This document shows, piece by piece, positions 7,121 through 16,312 of a stretch of 64,000 bases of DNA (its first letter is position 1; each line of letters begins with the position of its first letter). Made by a program: the position numbers and the translations under genes. Location of the stretch: positions 1,550,001 through 1,614,000 of the forward strand of contig JACKHF010000001.1 in NCBI GenBank assembly GCA_020639155.1, written 5' to 3'. The notes below the pieces were generated by a model. The model searched no databases, was not told the origin of the DNA, and saw only the letters and a list, made by a program, of their open reading frames with translations. The DNA comes from Phycisphaeraceae bacterium (lineage in GTDB: Bacteria > Planctomycetota > Phycisphaerae > Phycisphaerales > UBA1924).

Positions 7121-9322
7121 GTGTCTTTTGGACGACCCCTCATCAATCGTGCGCTCGGCAGCGTCGCTGCTAGCGTTGTGCTGACCTGTGGTCTTGCAGT
7201 TGGTCTGCCGGTGCAGACGGTGTCTGCACAAAGTGCAGCTGCGCAGGGCTCGCCCGAGTCATTGCTCAAGGATTTCGTGCATTATATCAAAATCGACTCT
7301 CGTGAAGCTGCGGCACTTGTTGCGCGTCAGCTTGCGGGGGCATCGATGACTGATGAGCAGGTTGTTTCGCTCATAGAGAATGGTCGGGCAGTCAGATTTG
7401 CTGACTTCGAGGACGCGCTTGTGCGTGCGAGCAAGAAGGGCGGCGATGTTGCCGACGCAGCAGCCGAACTGGATTCTCGTTTCCGTGCAGCGAAGATCGC
7501 GCTTGTTCGGAATCCGAATGAGATCGCAAAGAACATCGCAAAGCTGACGGAGAACGCGCTCGCTCGCAACAACGCATCAACGCGTCTTGTTGCTGCTGGC
7601 GAGTACGCCATGCCACAGTTGCTTGATGCGCTGCTCCAGCGGAATGATTCTGCATTGCGCCTTGAAGTATCCAAGGTGATGGTGCAACTCGGTCGCCATG
7701 CGGTGATCCCGCTGTGCACATCGCTGCTGGATCTCGATCCAGCATCGCAGGAACTTGTCGTGAATGTGCTTGCAGATATTGGGTACAAGACCGCGCTGCC
7801 GTGGGTCGTTGAACTCCAATCCTCGACAAGCAGCACACAGGTTGCGGATGCATGCACTCGTGCCATGCTGCGGATGCCCGGTGGTGGTTCGGGCATCAGC
7901 GCTGCTGATGCGTACCTCACGCTTGCGAACGATTATTACAATCGCAAGACGGAGCTGATCAACTTCCCGCAGGATTCCACGCAGTTGCTCTGGAACTATG
8001 ACCCCGCGATCGGGCTGCTGATGTCCGAGATTGTGACGCCGCTGTTCGACGAAGCAATGGCGATGCGCTGCGCTGAGGACTCGCTTCGGCTGAACGCAGG
8101 CACCGATGCAGAAGCAGTTGCAATCTGGGTCGCGTCGAACCTTCGCCGCGATACAGAAACAGATGTTGGGTATGAAAATCCTGAGTATCCTGATACGCGC
8201 CGCGATGCGACGTATTACGCGGTTGCTGCGGGTTCTGATACTTGCCAGCGGGTGCTCCGCCGGGCGATTGATGATCGCGACACCCCGCTTGTGCGCCGTG
8301 CGATTGCAGCGCTCGACGAGACGGCAAGTGCCGGAGCCCTGTGGCGGGGTTCTACGCAGCGCGCACCGTTGCTCGATGCACTCTCATACTCCGATCGTCG
8401 CGTTCGCTACGAAGCAGCGCTCGTGCTTGCTGGTGCTCAGCCGAATGAACCGTTCGCTGGTGCCGATCGTGTTGTGCCGACGCTTGCAAGTGCAGTGCGC
8501 GATGTGTCAGATCGCTACGCAATCCTGATCACGCAGGACCGCGAGGTGTACGACGAAATCCGTCCAACACTGGAAGCTATCGGATTTGCTGTACTGCCTC
8601 ACGCCAGCAACTTTGATGCGCTTGCGACTCCCATCTCACAGGTGCCGGGTGTTGACTTTGTCACGCTGGTCGGCTCGACTGACTGGACGAGGAACTTGGT
8701 TGAACGCGTCCGTATCTCGCCAAGCACATCAGCAGCTCCGATGCTCGCGATGGTTGATTCGGCTGATATCACCACGCTCTCCCAGCAGGTTGGTCGTGAC
8801 GATTCGCTCGAAATCAGAAGCCGCGCTATCGGCGAAGCAGCAATGCGGAACTCCATCGAATCGCTGCTTTCACGCACCGGCAACTCCATGCTGTCTGAGT
8901 CCGACATTGCAATGTACCGTGATAGAGCAGTTCGTGCGTTGCGAGACCTCGCAGTCGCCCGGAATCGAGTACTCCGTGTTGAGGATGCGAGCGCCTCGCT
9001 TGTCCGCACACTTGAAGACAACCGTGTTGGGATGACCATGTCGATCGCGGATGTGCTCTCGTGGATACCCGAGGCACGTGCTCAGACAGCGATCTTTGAT
9101 CGTGCTATGCAGGCTGAAGGCAATGTTCGTGTCGATCTGCTCGGCAAGGTTGCTGAATCAGCACGCCGGTTTGGCAATCGACTTGAACAGCGTCAGGTGA
9201 ATCGTTTGATTGATGTCGCGAAGAGCGGCAATGAATCGGAAGCTACAGCAGCCGCTGGCGTGCTCGGATCGTTGAATCTGCCAAACGCTGATATAGCAGA
9301 TCTGATCATGTCCGGTCGCTAA
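7121..9322 (+). CDS. Exported HEAT-repeat protein with an embedded receiver-like segment
   Basis: The 733-residue protein begins at GTG 7121, with GGAG at 7110-7113; the longer frame to 6941 is not supported. Residues 1-37 look like a signal peptide ending TVSAQ. Residues of about 40-460 and 575-733 are alpha-helical with repeated pairs such as ALRLEVSKVMVQLGRHAVIP and VRYEAALVLAGAQP, characteristic of HEAT repeats, which bind proteins. Residues of about 465-575 alternate hydrophobic strands and helices (YAILITQD, GFAVLPHAS, GVDFVTLVGS, APMLAMVDS) in the order of a receiver fold but without the phosphorylation Asp. It stands just ahead of the pilin/secretin cluster; I infer a periplasmic scaffold for it. 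Confidence 0.7.
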   Translation: MSFGRPLINRALGSVAASVVLTCGLAVGLPVQTVSAQSAAAQGSPESLLKDFVHYIKIDSREAAALVARQLAGASMTDEQVVSLIENGRAVRFADFEDALVRASKKGGDVADAAAELDSRFRAAKIALVRNPNEIAKNIAKLTENALARNNASTRLVAAGEYAMPQLLDALLQRNDSALRLEVSKVMVQLGRHAVIPLCTSLLDLDPASQELVVNVLADIGYKTALPWVVELQSSTSSTQVADACTRAMLRMPGGGSGISAADAYLTLANDYYNRKTELINFPQDSTQLLWNYDPAIGLLMSEIVTPLFDEAMAMRCAEDSLRLNAGTDAEAVAIWVASNLRRDTETDVGYENPEYPDTRRDATYYAVAAGSDTCQRVLRRAIDDRDTPLVRRAIAALDETASAGALWRGSTQRAPLLDALSYSDRRVRYEAALVLAGAQPNEPFAGADRVVPTLASAVRDVSDRYAILITQDREVYDEIRPTLEAIGFAVLPHASNFDALATPISQVPGVDFVTLVGSTDWTRNLVERVRISPSTSAAPMLAMVDSADITTLSQQVGRDDSLEIRSRAIGEAAMRNSIESLLSRTGNSMLSESDIAMYRDRAVRALRDLAVARNRVLRVEDASASLVRTLEDNRVGMTMSIADVLSWIPEARAQTAIFDRAMQAEGNVRVDLLGKVAESARRFGNRLEQRQVNRLIDVAKSGNESEATAAAGVLGSLNLPNADIADLIMSGR

Positions 9323-9351
9323 AACCTAAGTACTTGATCCTGTAATACTCC

Positions 9352-9382
9352 AAGGCCCCGGAACAGTTGGTTCCGGGGCTTT
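9352..9382 (+). terminator. Rho-independent terminator after the HEAT-repeat gene
   Basis: Arms GCCCCGGAAC (9355-9364) and GTTCCGGGGC (9370-9379) pair perfectly around AGTTG, then TTT. Confidence 0.8.
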
Positions 9383-9677
9383 GTCAATAACTTGTGCTCA
9401 GAAAAAACGTCCGAGATCCGAATATATCCTTGCCGCTATGCGGTTTGTAACGCGCAACACCTGCCTATGTGGTACATGCGGCACAGAACGCGCTTGCAAA
9501 GAAAAACCCCGGCAAAGTGAGTGATCGTGAGGAACAATGAATCCGATGCTGTCCGTGGCATGGAGGCAGTCACTCCTTCATGTCTGCTGCCAGGGCGTTC
9601 CTGTCAGCACACCGGGCAAGGCTGCCCGGCGCCCTACAGGGATGCGGAGGCCGCACGGGTGTGGAGCCGACGCGGGG

Positions 9678-9693
9678 CGAGATTGCAATCTCG
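9678..9693. promoter_or_regulatory. Perfect 16-base palindrome in the pilin leader
   Basis: CGAGATTGCAATCTCG is its own reverse complement and lies 12 bases before the ribosome site aaggag (9705-9710). It could be an operator or RNA hairpin. Its core GATTGCAATC equals the core of the terminator palindrome at 16367-16396. Confidence 0.4.
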
Positions 9694-9717
9694 AAGTGCT
9701 TTGCAAGGAGATGGATA

Positions 9718-10041
9718 ATGAATCGTAGTGTTGTTCGCAAGCAGGCCCGCAAGGCCTTCACCCTCGTCGAAATTTTGATCGTTGTGGTCATCCTCGGCAT
9801 TCTTGCCGCGATCGTGATCCCGCAGTTCACAGACGCGTCTGATCAGGCAAACGCAGCCAGTCAGGACTCCATGGTCCAGACACTTCAGTCGCAGGTCGAG
9901 CTCTATCGCGCACAGACCGGCGCATATCCCGCCGATCTTGCTGCCCTCGTGACCGCTGGTTACATGCGTTCGGTTCCGAACAACCCCGTTACTGGCGCTG
10001 CGTACACCTACACAGCTGCCACCGGTCTGGTTGCTCCGTAA
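9718..10041 (+). CDS. Type IV pilin / major pseudopilin-like protein (GspG/PilA type)
   Basis: The 107-residue protein starts at ATG 9718, with aaggag eight bases upstream. Residues 11-38 are the prepilin signal: RKA then FTLVEILIVVVILGIL, with cleavage expected between Ala13 and Phe14 and the conserved Glu18. Ala instead of the usual Gly sits before the cleavage site. The globular part is short (QVELYRAQTGAYPADLAAL and PNNPVTG), matching GspG-type major pseudopilins, where the C-terminal region follows the pattern YPADL. It would be cut by prepilin peptidase and form the inner-membrane pilus. The peptidase is not in the window. Confidence 0.85.
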   Translation: MNRSVVRKQARKAFTLVEILIVVVILGILAAIVIPQFTDASDQANAASQDSMVQTLQSQVELYRAQTGAYPADLAALVTAGYMRSVPNNPVTGAAYTYTAATGLVAP

Positions 10042-10078
10042 TCGGATCTGACAACGATCGCAGCGTAAGCTGAATCAG

Positions 10079-10110
10079 ACCGCTCACACAGGGATGTGTG
10101 GGCGGTTCTT
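10079..10110 (+). terminator. Rho-independent terminator after the pilin gene
   Basis: A 12-base-pair stem (ACCGCTCACACA at 10079-10090 with its partner at 10095-10106, one G-T pair), a GGGA loop and a T-rich tail lie 37 bases after the pilin stop. This lets the pilin be expressed separately and more strongly than downstream genes. Confidence 0.8.
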
Positions 10111-10246
10111 CGTTTGAGATCCGGATATGTGTGATATGCATCATCCAATAACTGGTCAACGACGTATTCCCTACAACCGCACCCTTTCAGCATAATCCGC
10201 GCAGAATTCACCGGCGTTGCACTCGCTTTGATTCGATACTCTGGAT

Positions 10247-10840
10247 ATGAACCGGCCATGTTGCATCAACAATGCATTCCAGCACGCACGCGTGCGCGTC
10301 CATCGTGCATACACGCTTGTTGAAATGTTGCTGACGGTTGCGATTCTTGCAATTGCAGCCACAATGGTAATCCCATCCATGGGTGACTCCGACACGTTGC
10401 GCGTGCAGGCTGCGATTCGGGTCATTGTCGCAGACCTTACCTTCGCGCAATCGGATGCTCTCGCATTCCAGCAGCGTCGTGCGATTGTGTTCAATGAAGC
10501 GACAAACAGCTACGCGATCTATGAGGTCAACGGTGCAACACTTGACCAAACAAACGATCTGCTCGATTCCAACTTTGGTGTTGGCGGGCAATACATCCGC
10601 AACTTGAACGACAATGTCTATGCGGGCGCAACGATAAGCGACATCGACTTTGACTACGGCGGCACGCTGGTGTTTGGCAGTGCGATCCTGATTTTCGATG
10701 AGCTTGGCGGCCCGGTGAACAGCCTGCAGGGTGACGGTGCCAGTCTTGGTGGATACATCGAGATCACAGGAAACGACCAGACATACCGCGTGAATGTTGA
10801 TGGATACACGGGCAGAATCACTGTGCAGAAGATGCCGTGA
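10247..10840 (+). CDS. GspH-like minor pseudopilin
   Basis: The 197-residue protein carries a prepilin signal at residues 20-45: RAYTLVEMLLTVAILAIAAT, with expected cleavage after Ala21 and Glu26 in the conserved +5 place. The following text (AAIRVIVADLTFAQSDALAFQQRRAIVF) matches the GspH/FimT pattern, in which a helix is followed by a beta sheet. The beta-rich C-terminus is unremarkable. ATG 10247 has no strong ribosome site. It sits 200 bases downstream of the major pilin and ahead of the membrane protein and secretin, and probably forms part of the pseudopilus tip. Confidence 0.8.
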   Translation: MNRPCCINNAFQHARVRVHRAYTLVEMLLTVAILAIAATMVIPSMGDSDTLRVQAAIRVIVADLTFAQSDALAFQQRRAIVFNEATNSYAIYEVNGATLDQTNDLLDSNFGVGGQYIRNLNDNVYAGATISDIDFDYGGTLVFGSAILIFDELGGPVNSLQGDGASLGGYIEITGNDQTYRVNVDGYTGRITVQKMP

Positions 10841-10880
10841 GCTGGTCTCGTCTGAGGCATTGTAACGAGGGGCTGAATCA

Positions 10881-11282
10881 ATGACACGGAAGTCTTCAGA
10901 TCAACTCAAACCGTTCGAGTACATCAACCTTGACGCATCCTCTGCGGATGATGTGATTGTGTCGGGCCGGAGTGCGCATGGTTTCTTTCGTATGTCCAGG
11001 CTGATGACTTCGAGTATCGCGATGTTTGCGCTGGTGTTCGGCCTGCTCATCTGGGCCAAGCTTCGCCTTGTCTCTGGCATGCCTCGATCTGTCTATGCAG
11101 ATCCGAAGCAGGTTGATATACCAGACGTGAAGGATGCTCAGGCTGCACCACGATTGCCCGAAATGGTTGTGCTCAAGCCGGGGATGCCCATGCCCGACCC
11201 GTCAAATAATCTCAGCGCAGCGCCTGCGCATACACCGGCTGGGGAGAAAACCACATCTCTTCGTCCGGGCGGTGGCGACTGA
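10881..11282 (+). CDS. Single-pass membrane protein in the secretin/pilin cluster
   Basis: The 133-residue protein has a polar N-terminus of about 45 residues, one membrane helix (around SSIAMFALVFGLLIWAKL) and a Pro-rich C-terminus. No family recognised. The layout resembles small inner-membrane assembly factors such as GspC, but no homology-region domain is visible, so this is only a suggestion from context. It starts at ATG 10881, with gaggggc about 15 bases upstream, 40 bases after the pseudopilin stop, probably in one operon. Confidence 0.55.
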   Translation: MTRKSSDQLKPFEYINLDASSADDVIVSGRSAHGFFRMSRLMTSSIAMFALVFGLLIWAKLRLVSGMPRSVYADPKQVDIPDVKDAQAAPRLPEMVVLKPGMPMPDPSNNLSAAPAHTPAGEKTTSLRPGGGD

Positions 11283-11604
11283 ATCCAAGTGCGCGCAATG
11301 ACTGCGCACGTCCCGCGTTATCTATATCTGTACAGTTGTATTCTCGCGCAAGCTTTGTTCTGCCCCGCGCACATGGTGCGCTGTGGTGCTGCTACACCGC
11401 AGCACGACATTGTGCATGCTTCATGTAGATGTGTGAAGTTTCTTCGCGTCCCGAAACAAAAACGTACACATTGGACCAAAGTTGGTCAGCCAGTCGGTCG
11501 AAGACGATGACGACGGTTGTGCGGAGGGGTGTCATCCCATCGCACAAAGAACGCACATATTGCAAGATCAGAACAGACCAGACAGGTCCAGACGAGGGTC
11601 AGGA
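11283..11604. other. Intergenic region of about 320 bases before the secretin
   Basis: An open frame at 11289-11510 has no recognisable product. Nothing else seen apart from a likely leader and promoter for the secretin gene. Confidence 0.5.
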
Positions 11605-14600
11605 ATGTACCAGCAGCGTGAAGACGTGACAACCACAGGCTCGGCACTTTCGCTCGTGTGCGGAAAGGCCCAGGCATTCACACTCGCGGTCCTCGCAGGG
11701 ACCACGATGAGCTTTGCACAATCGGGCTCAATCCCCGGTGTGAGTATGCCTGATCCGGGCAGCACAAAGTCCAGCAACCAGATGCCGAATCCATTCGACA
11801 AGGACGAGACCCAGGTCGGGTCCGATCTTATCGACAACGGCAACGTGAAGGTCACAGACGACTTGCTCGTCGATCTCCACGTGCAGGACGAAGATCTTGG
11901 CAAGATTCTGCAACTGCTTTCGATCCAGAGCCAGCGCAACATCATTGCCAGCCAGAACGTTTCGGCGACTGTCACAGCGAACCTGTACAGCGTGACGTTC
12001 TACGAGGCGCTCGACGCGATTCTCGGCGTCAACGGGTACGGCTATATCGAGCGTGGCAACTTCATCGAGGTCTACACACTCGAAGAACTTGTCAAGATCT
12101 ACGAGGAGAACCGCCCGATCGAGCGCCGCATCATGCACCTGAACTACATCTCTCCAGCAGACGCTGCGGAGTTTGTCCAGCCGCTGCTCTCAGAGAAGGG
12201 CACGATCAAGGCACCCGGCAAGATGGAGGCATTCTCCCTGCCTGACAACACACCGACCGGTGGTCAGGACTACGCGCTTGATTCCGTGCTGGTCGTGTTT
12301 GATCTGCAGGAGAACATTGACAAGATCGAAGAGATGATCGCGCAGATCGACACCAAGCCGCAGATGGTTCTCATCGAGTCCACCATCCTGCAGACTGCTG
12401 TAAACGAAGACAACGCGTGGGGCATCGACTTTGCGTTGCTCGGCAACCTCGATTTCGGCGACTTCATCGAGATCAATCCGGTCGATGGTCTGCGCGCAGG
12501 TCTCGGTCGCGGATTTGGTGACGATGGCTCTGGTGGTTCTTCGCTCGGCGATGTGCCGGTGTATCGCGATGGACCGCAGATGGGCGGCACCACCGGCGTC
12601 ATTGATGGCTCGGCTGCTTCCACCATCAAGCTTGGTCTCGTGTCGGGTGACTTCGGCATGTTCATCAGCGCACTGGATTCGGTGTCAGACACGTCGATCA
12701 TCTCACGTCCCAACATTCTGACATTGAATCGTCAGCGTGCACGCGTGCTTGTTGGCCGCAAGGTTGGTTACCTCTCAACAACAACAAATAACACTACAAC
12801 CACACAGGCTGTCGAGTTCCTCGATACAGGTACTCAGCTGCACGTTCGTCCGATCGTGGGCAACGACGGCATGATCCGCATGGAACTGCTGCCCCGCGTG
12901 TCTGAAGCGGTGATCCGCAACACAAACGATGCGACAGGTGCGGCGGTTACCATTCCCGACGAAATCACAAACGAACTGACGACGAACGTCATCGTGCGTG
13001 ACGGCCAGATTGTTGTGCTCGGTGGTCTGTTCCGCGAGTCAACAGTCAACGGTCGTAATCAGGTGCCGTTCCTTGGCGATCTTCCATTCATTGGCCCGGC
13101 ATTCCAGGGTCATACCAACGAGATCACTCGCAACGAGCTGATCTTCCTGATCAAGCCGACCATTGTCAACGACAACATCCTGCTCGAACAGTCAACCGCT
13201 GCTGAGCAGAATGTTATTGACGTGCGGACCGGCTCACGTGAGGGTCTGCTCCCATGGTCGCGTGAGAAGCAGTCGTCGCAGTTGCTCGTTCGCGCTCAGG
13301 AGAAGATGAAGGAAGGCGACTTTGATGAGGCACTTTACCTCGTCCAGCGCTCTCTCACATTGAATCCATATCAGCCCGAGGCGATCCGCATGCGTGATCA
13401 CCTCATGAACACCACGACACAGTGGCCGTCACGCTCGTTCCTTGAGGAAGTCGTCATGGGCTCGACACGCAACATGCTGTCCAGCATCGACAACGAGGGC
13501 CTGCACCGCTGGCAGGATGGTGAAGAGAGCTTCGCACCTTCACAGACCACAGTTGCAGAGCAGCCAACTGGTGATGAGTCGTTCGAGTCCAGCACACAAA
13601 GCCCGGAATCACCCGAGCTTGCAACAGGTCAGGAGAATGAGTCATTCGGCGCTGATGGACAAGCACCACTCGGCAACGAGTTCAACGCTGAGCCTGGCAC
13701 GTTCGATGAGATCTTCTCACAGAACGAGAGCAACCCCGACTTTGAGAATCCCAGCGAGTTCGAGAACAACGACACAACAGAACTCGCATCGTCGAACCCC
13801 GACGTGATGTCAGGCTCACTGCAGTCCGCGATCGAGTCGGAAGACGATGCAACGCTGACACTCAGCGTCAACGATCAGGACATCCGCGACGTGATCGAAC
13901 TGATCTCGCTCGCATCAGGCGAGAACATCGTGGTCGGCAAGAATGTGTCCGGCACGATTTCGGCTGACTTTGAGGATGTCACGGTTGCAGAAGCGCTCGA
14001 GGTCATCGCACAGCAGAGCGGATTCATCTACGCTCAGCTCGGTGATACATACGCCATCACCGCGCCGCAGTTCAATGAGTCAAGCAACACCGCTGTTGCT
14101 TCGAATAAGAGTTCGTCGAGCGAGACAAGCCCGTCGTTCATGCTCAACAACGAAACACCGAGCAGCATACAGGCAAATGCATCAACTCCATCGTCGGAAT
14201 CTTCGAATGAAGAACCGAGCTTTGGCAACGAGTCGCTCAATGTGACATGGGCAACCGAGAAGAATGAGACCCCATCCTCCTCGTCCCAGTCAGAACCGAA
14301 CAACCAGTTCGAGTCACTTGCAAACGCGCTGCTCTCGGGCTCCGGTGCAAACCCGGCCTCCAGCACCGGCGGCATGACTCAGAACAACGAGTCCTCATCC
14401 GCAAGCGGTGAGTTCGCTGAGCCTTCCATGCCGATCGCATCCGAGATGATGGAATCGGGCAGCTTTGGTCTGGCAGAACTCGAAGCAGCGGAACTCGAAG
14501 GTGTGCCGCTCGATGATGTTGAGTTCAAGCCAACCAGAAAGCTGAACCTGCCGGAATCCCGCCCAGTCACTGGCAAGACAGCATCCAGCGCTGTGGGCAA

Positions 14601-14769
14601 TCCCGACTTTGCCAAGGAACTGCTTGCTGGTCCTCAGTCCCAGCAGACCATCGACGTGCTGTTCGATCTCTACGTCTCTCAGCAGGTCTGGGGCTCATCC
14701 ATGCCCGCGACATCGTTGAACTCCAGCCTGTTCGTCCCGGCTGGTTCAGGCTCAACCTCGCGGTTCTAA
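11605..14769 (+). CDS. Large secretin (GspD/PilQ-like) with two STN domains
   Basis: Secretins form the outer-membrane gate of type II secretion and type IV pilus systems. The 1054-residue protein starts at ATG 11605, after gagggtcagga. Residues of about 12-37 form a signal peptide ending SFAQ. Then come an STN/N0 domain (about 88-158), an N1-like domain (about 177-250, VIES end), the secretin barrel domain (about 272-523, ending NELIFLIKPTIV, with the VLGGLFRE motif), and a TPR-like pair (about 560-602). A long Ser/Asn/Glu-rich tract follows, then a second STN domain (about 748-820: LSVNDQDIRDVIELISLA and TVAEALEVIAQQSG) and further low-complexity sequence. Typical GspD ends soon after the barrel, so about 500 extra residues are unusual. 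Confidence 0.85.
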   Translation: MYQQREDVTTTGSALSLVCGKAQAFTLAVLAGTTMSFAQSGSIPGVSMPDPGSTKSSNQMPNPFDKDETQVGSDLIDNGNVKVTDDLLVDLHVQDEDLGKILQLLSIQSQRNIIASQNVSATVTANLYSVTFYEALDAILGVNGYGYIERGNFIEVYTLEELVKIYEENRPIERRIMHLNYISPADAAEFVQPLLSEKGTIKAPGKMEAFSLPDNTPTGGQDYALDSVLVVFDLQENIDKIEEMIAQIDTKPQMVLIESTILQTAVNEDNAWGIDFALLGNLDFGDFIEINPVDGLRAGLGRGFGDDGSGGSSLGDVPVYRDGPQMGGTTGVIDGSAASTIKLGLVSGDFGMFISALDSVSDTSIISRPNILTLNRQRARVLVGRKVGYLSTTTNNTTTTQAVEFLDTGTQLHVRPIVGNDGMIRMELLPRVSEAVIRNTNDATGAAVTIPDEITNELTTNVIVRDGQIVVLGGLFRESTVNGRNQVPFLGDLPFIGPAFQGHTNEITRNELIFLIKPTIVNDNILLEQSTAAEQNVIDVRTGSREGLLPWSREKQSSQLLVRAQEKMKEGDFDEALYLVQRSLTLNPYQPEAIRMRDHLMNTTTQWPSRSFLEEVVMGSTRNMLSSIDNEGLHRWQDGEESFAPSQTTVAEQPTGDESFESSTQSPESPELATGQENESFGADGQAPLGNEFNAEPGTFDEIFSQNESNPDFENPSEFENNDTTELASSNPDVMSGSLQSAIESEDDATLTLSVNDQDIRDVIELISLASGENIVVGKNVSGTISADFEDVTVAEALEVIAQQSGFIYAQLGDTYAITAPQFNESSNTAVASNKSSSSETSPSFMLNNETPSSIQANASTPSSESSNEEPSFGNESLNVTWATEKNETPSSSSQSEPNNQFESLANALLSGSGANPASSTGGMTQNNESSSASGEFAEPSMPIASEMMESGSFGLAELEAAELEGVPLDDVEFKPTRKLNLPESRPVTGKTASSAVGNPDFAKELLAGPQSQQTIDVLFDLYVSQQVWGSSMPATSLNSSLFVPAGSGSTSRF

Positions 14770-14832
14770 ACCAAACACCAGTCCGGTTGTGTGCGTCATT
14801 GGACGCGCATGACCGGCCAACGAATACAACGC

Positions 14833-14869
14833 ATGAGAGTCTGATAACTCAGGCTCTCATGTGTCTTTT
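14833..14869 (+). terminator. Rho-independent terminator after the secretin gene
   Basis: Arms ATGAGAG (14833-14839) and CTCTCAT (14854-14860) are followed by GTGTCTTTTT. Confidence 0.7.
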
Positions 14870-14972
14870 TGGATTGATCCGAGACATAGACCGAGCCATC
14901 GCACCGGACGCGTGGCAGCCGACGATCACCCGTCCCGTGAAGTATGGGGCGAATGAAACAGGAGCATGACGC

Positions 14973-16256
14973 ATGACAGTTACGAAGAGAGGTTCGCTTC
15001 GCCGGGCCGCACGGATGGCTGCTGTTGCCGGACTCGGGCTTGCAGCAATCACACTGACCGCATGTAACTCTGGCCCAGGCAAGTACACCGCCGAGGGCAA
15101 AGCAAACGCGCTGGAGCACGCCGCAGGACTCAAGTCCGCGACAGAGTTTGACCAGGCGCGTCAGGCATACTTTGCTGGCGTTCTTGATCAGGCACTCGAG
15201 CACATCAACAACTCCATCACACTCAACGACAAAGTCGCCAAGAGCTGGGTGCTCAAGGGTCGCATCGAACTCGACAGCCAGAACTTCGAGGGCGCACTCG
15301 AGTCATTCGCCAAGGCAACGGAGCTTGACGAAACCGATGGTGAGCCGATGTACTTCACCGGCCTGACCTACGAGCGCGTTGGCAAGATCCAGCAGGCGCT
15401 CGATTCCTACCTCCAGGCGTTCGAGCTTGATGATCGCAATGCGCAGTACATCGTTGCCGTTGCTGAGACATACATCGACAACAACCAGCTCGAAGAGGCA
15501 AAGACATTCCTGTCGGACAACTCCGAATCGTTCGAGTTCAATCCCGGCATCAAGCAAACACTGGGGCACATCGCGATGATCGAAGGCAAGCCGAACGAAG
15601 CGTACGAGCGTTTCTCTGAAGCACGTATCCTCGCACCGGATGACATGTCGGTCCTGGAAGATCTCACAACCTCGCAGGTTCGCACCGGCAAGTTCGCAGA
15701 GGCAGAGTACAACCTCGGCAAGCTGCTTGAGTTCAAGGGCAACACAAACCGTCGCGATCTTCAGCATCTCCGCGCTCGCTGTCTCATGGAAGTCGATCGA
15801 GCGGTCGAAGCTCGCGAGCTTCTTATCAAGCTGACACAGGGCACAGAGGGTCAGGCAGACTCCAAGGCGTGGCTGCAGCTCGGGCATGTCTCGTACACAC
15901 TCGGCGATTTCAACCGCGTCAAGCAGGCAGCAGGTCGCGTGATCGCGCAATCGCCCGAGACTGCTGACGGCTACGTTCTCCGCGCACTCTGGCAGCGCTC
16001 CGAGGGCAACCTCGAAGCAGCGTTCATCTCGCTGAACAAGGCGTGCGAGTTCCGCGGCGAGGACACAGCACCGCTCATGCTCAAGGGCCTCGTTGCACAG
16101 CAGATGGGCAAGTATGAGATCGCCAAGCAGTCGTACTCCACTGTGCTCAGCGAGAACCCGTCAGACTCTGCCGCGACCCAACTGCTCGCAGCAGTCGAGA
16201 AGCAGATCGAGTCGGGCTCGTCCGTCGCGACAGTCCCGACCGACACAGGCAACTGA
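14973..16256 (+). CDS. TPR-repeat lipoprotein
   Basis: The 427-residue protein starts at ATG 14973, with aggag at 14960-14964. Its signal peptide ends in the lipobox LTAC, with Cys31 as the predicted lipid-modified residue. From about residue 45 it is built of repeated TPR helices, for example AKSWVLKGRIELDSQNFEGA, EPMYFTGLTYERVGKIQQAL and KAWLQLGHVSYTLGDFNRVK. TPR lipoproteins such as PilF/PilW assist secretin assembly in type IV pilus systems. That role fits its position after the secretin, but a terminator at 14833 separates them and the protein is longer than PilF, so the link is inferred. Confidence 0.75.
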   Translation: MTVTKRGSLRRAARMAAVAGLGLAAITLTACNSGPGKYTAEGKANALEHAAGLKSATEFDQARQAYFAGVLDQALEHINNSITLNDKVAKSWVLKGRIELDSQNFEGALESFAKATELDETDGEPMYFTGLTYERVGKIQQALDSYLQAFELDDRNAQYIVAVAETYIDNNQLEEAKTFLSDNSESFEFNPGIKQTLGHIAMIEGKPNEAYERFSEARILAPDDMSVLEDLTTSQVRTGKFAEAEYNLGKLLEFKGNTNRRDLQHLRARCLMEVDRAVEARELLIKLTQGTEGQADSKAWLQLGHVSYTLGDFNRVKQAAGRVIAQSPETADGYVLRALWQRSEGNLEAAFISLNKACEFRGEDTAPLMLKGLVAQQMGKYEIAKQSYSTVLSENPSDSAATQLLAAVEKQIESGSSVATVPTDTGN

Positions 16257-16312
16257 TCCAGCCCATGCACACTGCATGAGCTGAAACAAGTCCTTTCCTC
16301 TCTTTGACTGAA

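Larger units (their letters stand above)
9323..9717. other. Intergenic region of about 395 bases with terminator and palindromes
   Basis: It begins with the terminator at 9352-9382. Between about 9590 and 9700 it is GC-rich with several local inverted repeats, including the perfect palindrome CGAGATTGCAATCTCG (9678-9693) just upstream of the pilin ribosome site. This could be a structured 5' leader. I looked for a cyclic-di-GMP riboswitch and could not match its conserved bases. Confidence 0.5.

Noticed and set aside
9590..9700. Possible cyclic-di-GMP riboswitch in the pilin leader
   Set aside because: The conserved GEMM bases could not be matched, although the sequence is GC-rich and structured.
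11289..11510. 73-residue open frame upstream of the secretin
   Set aside because: No family, no strong ribosome site and no conserved pattern; likely non-coding leader.
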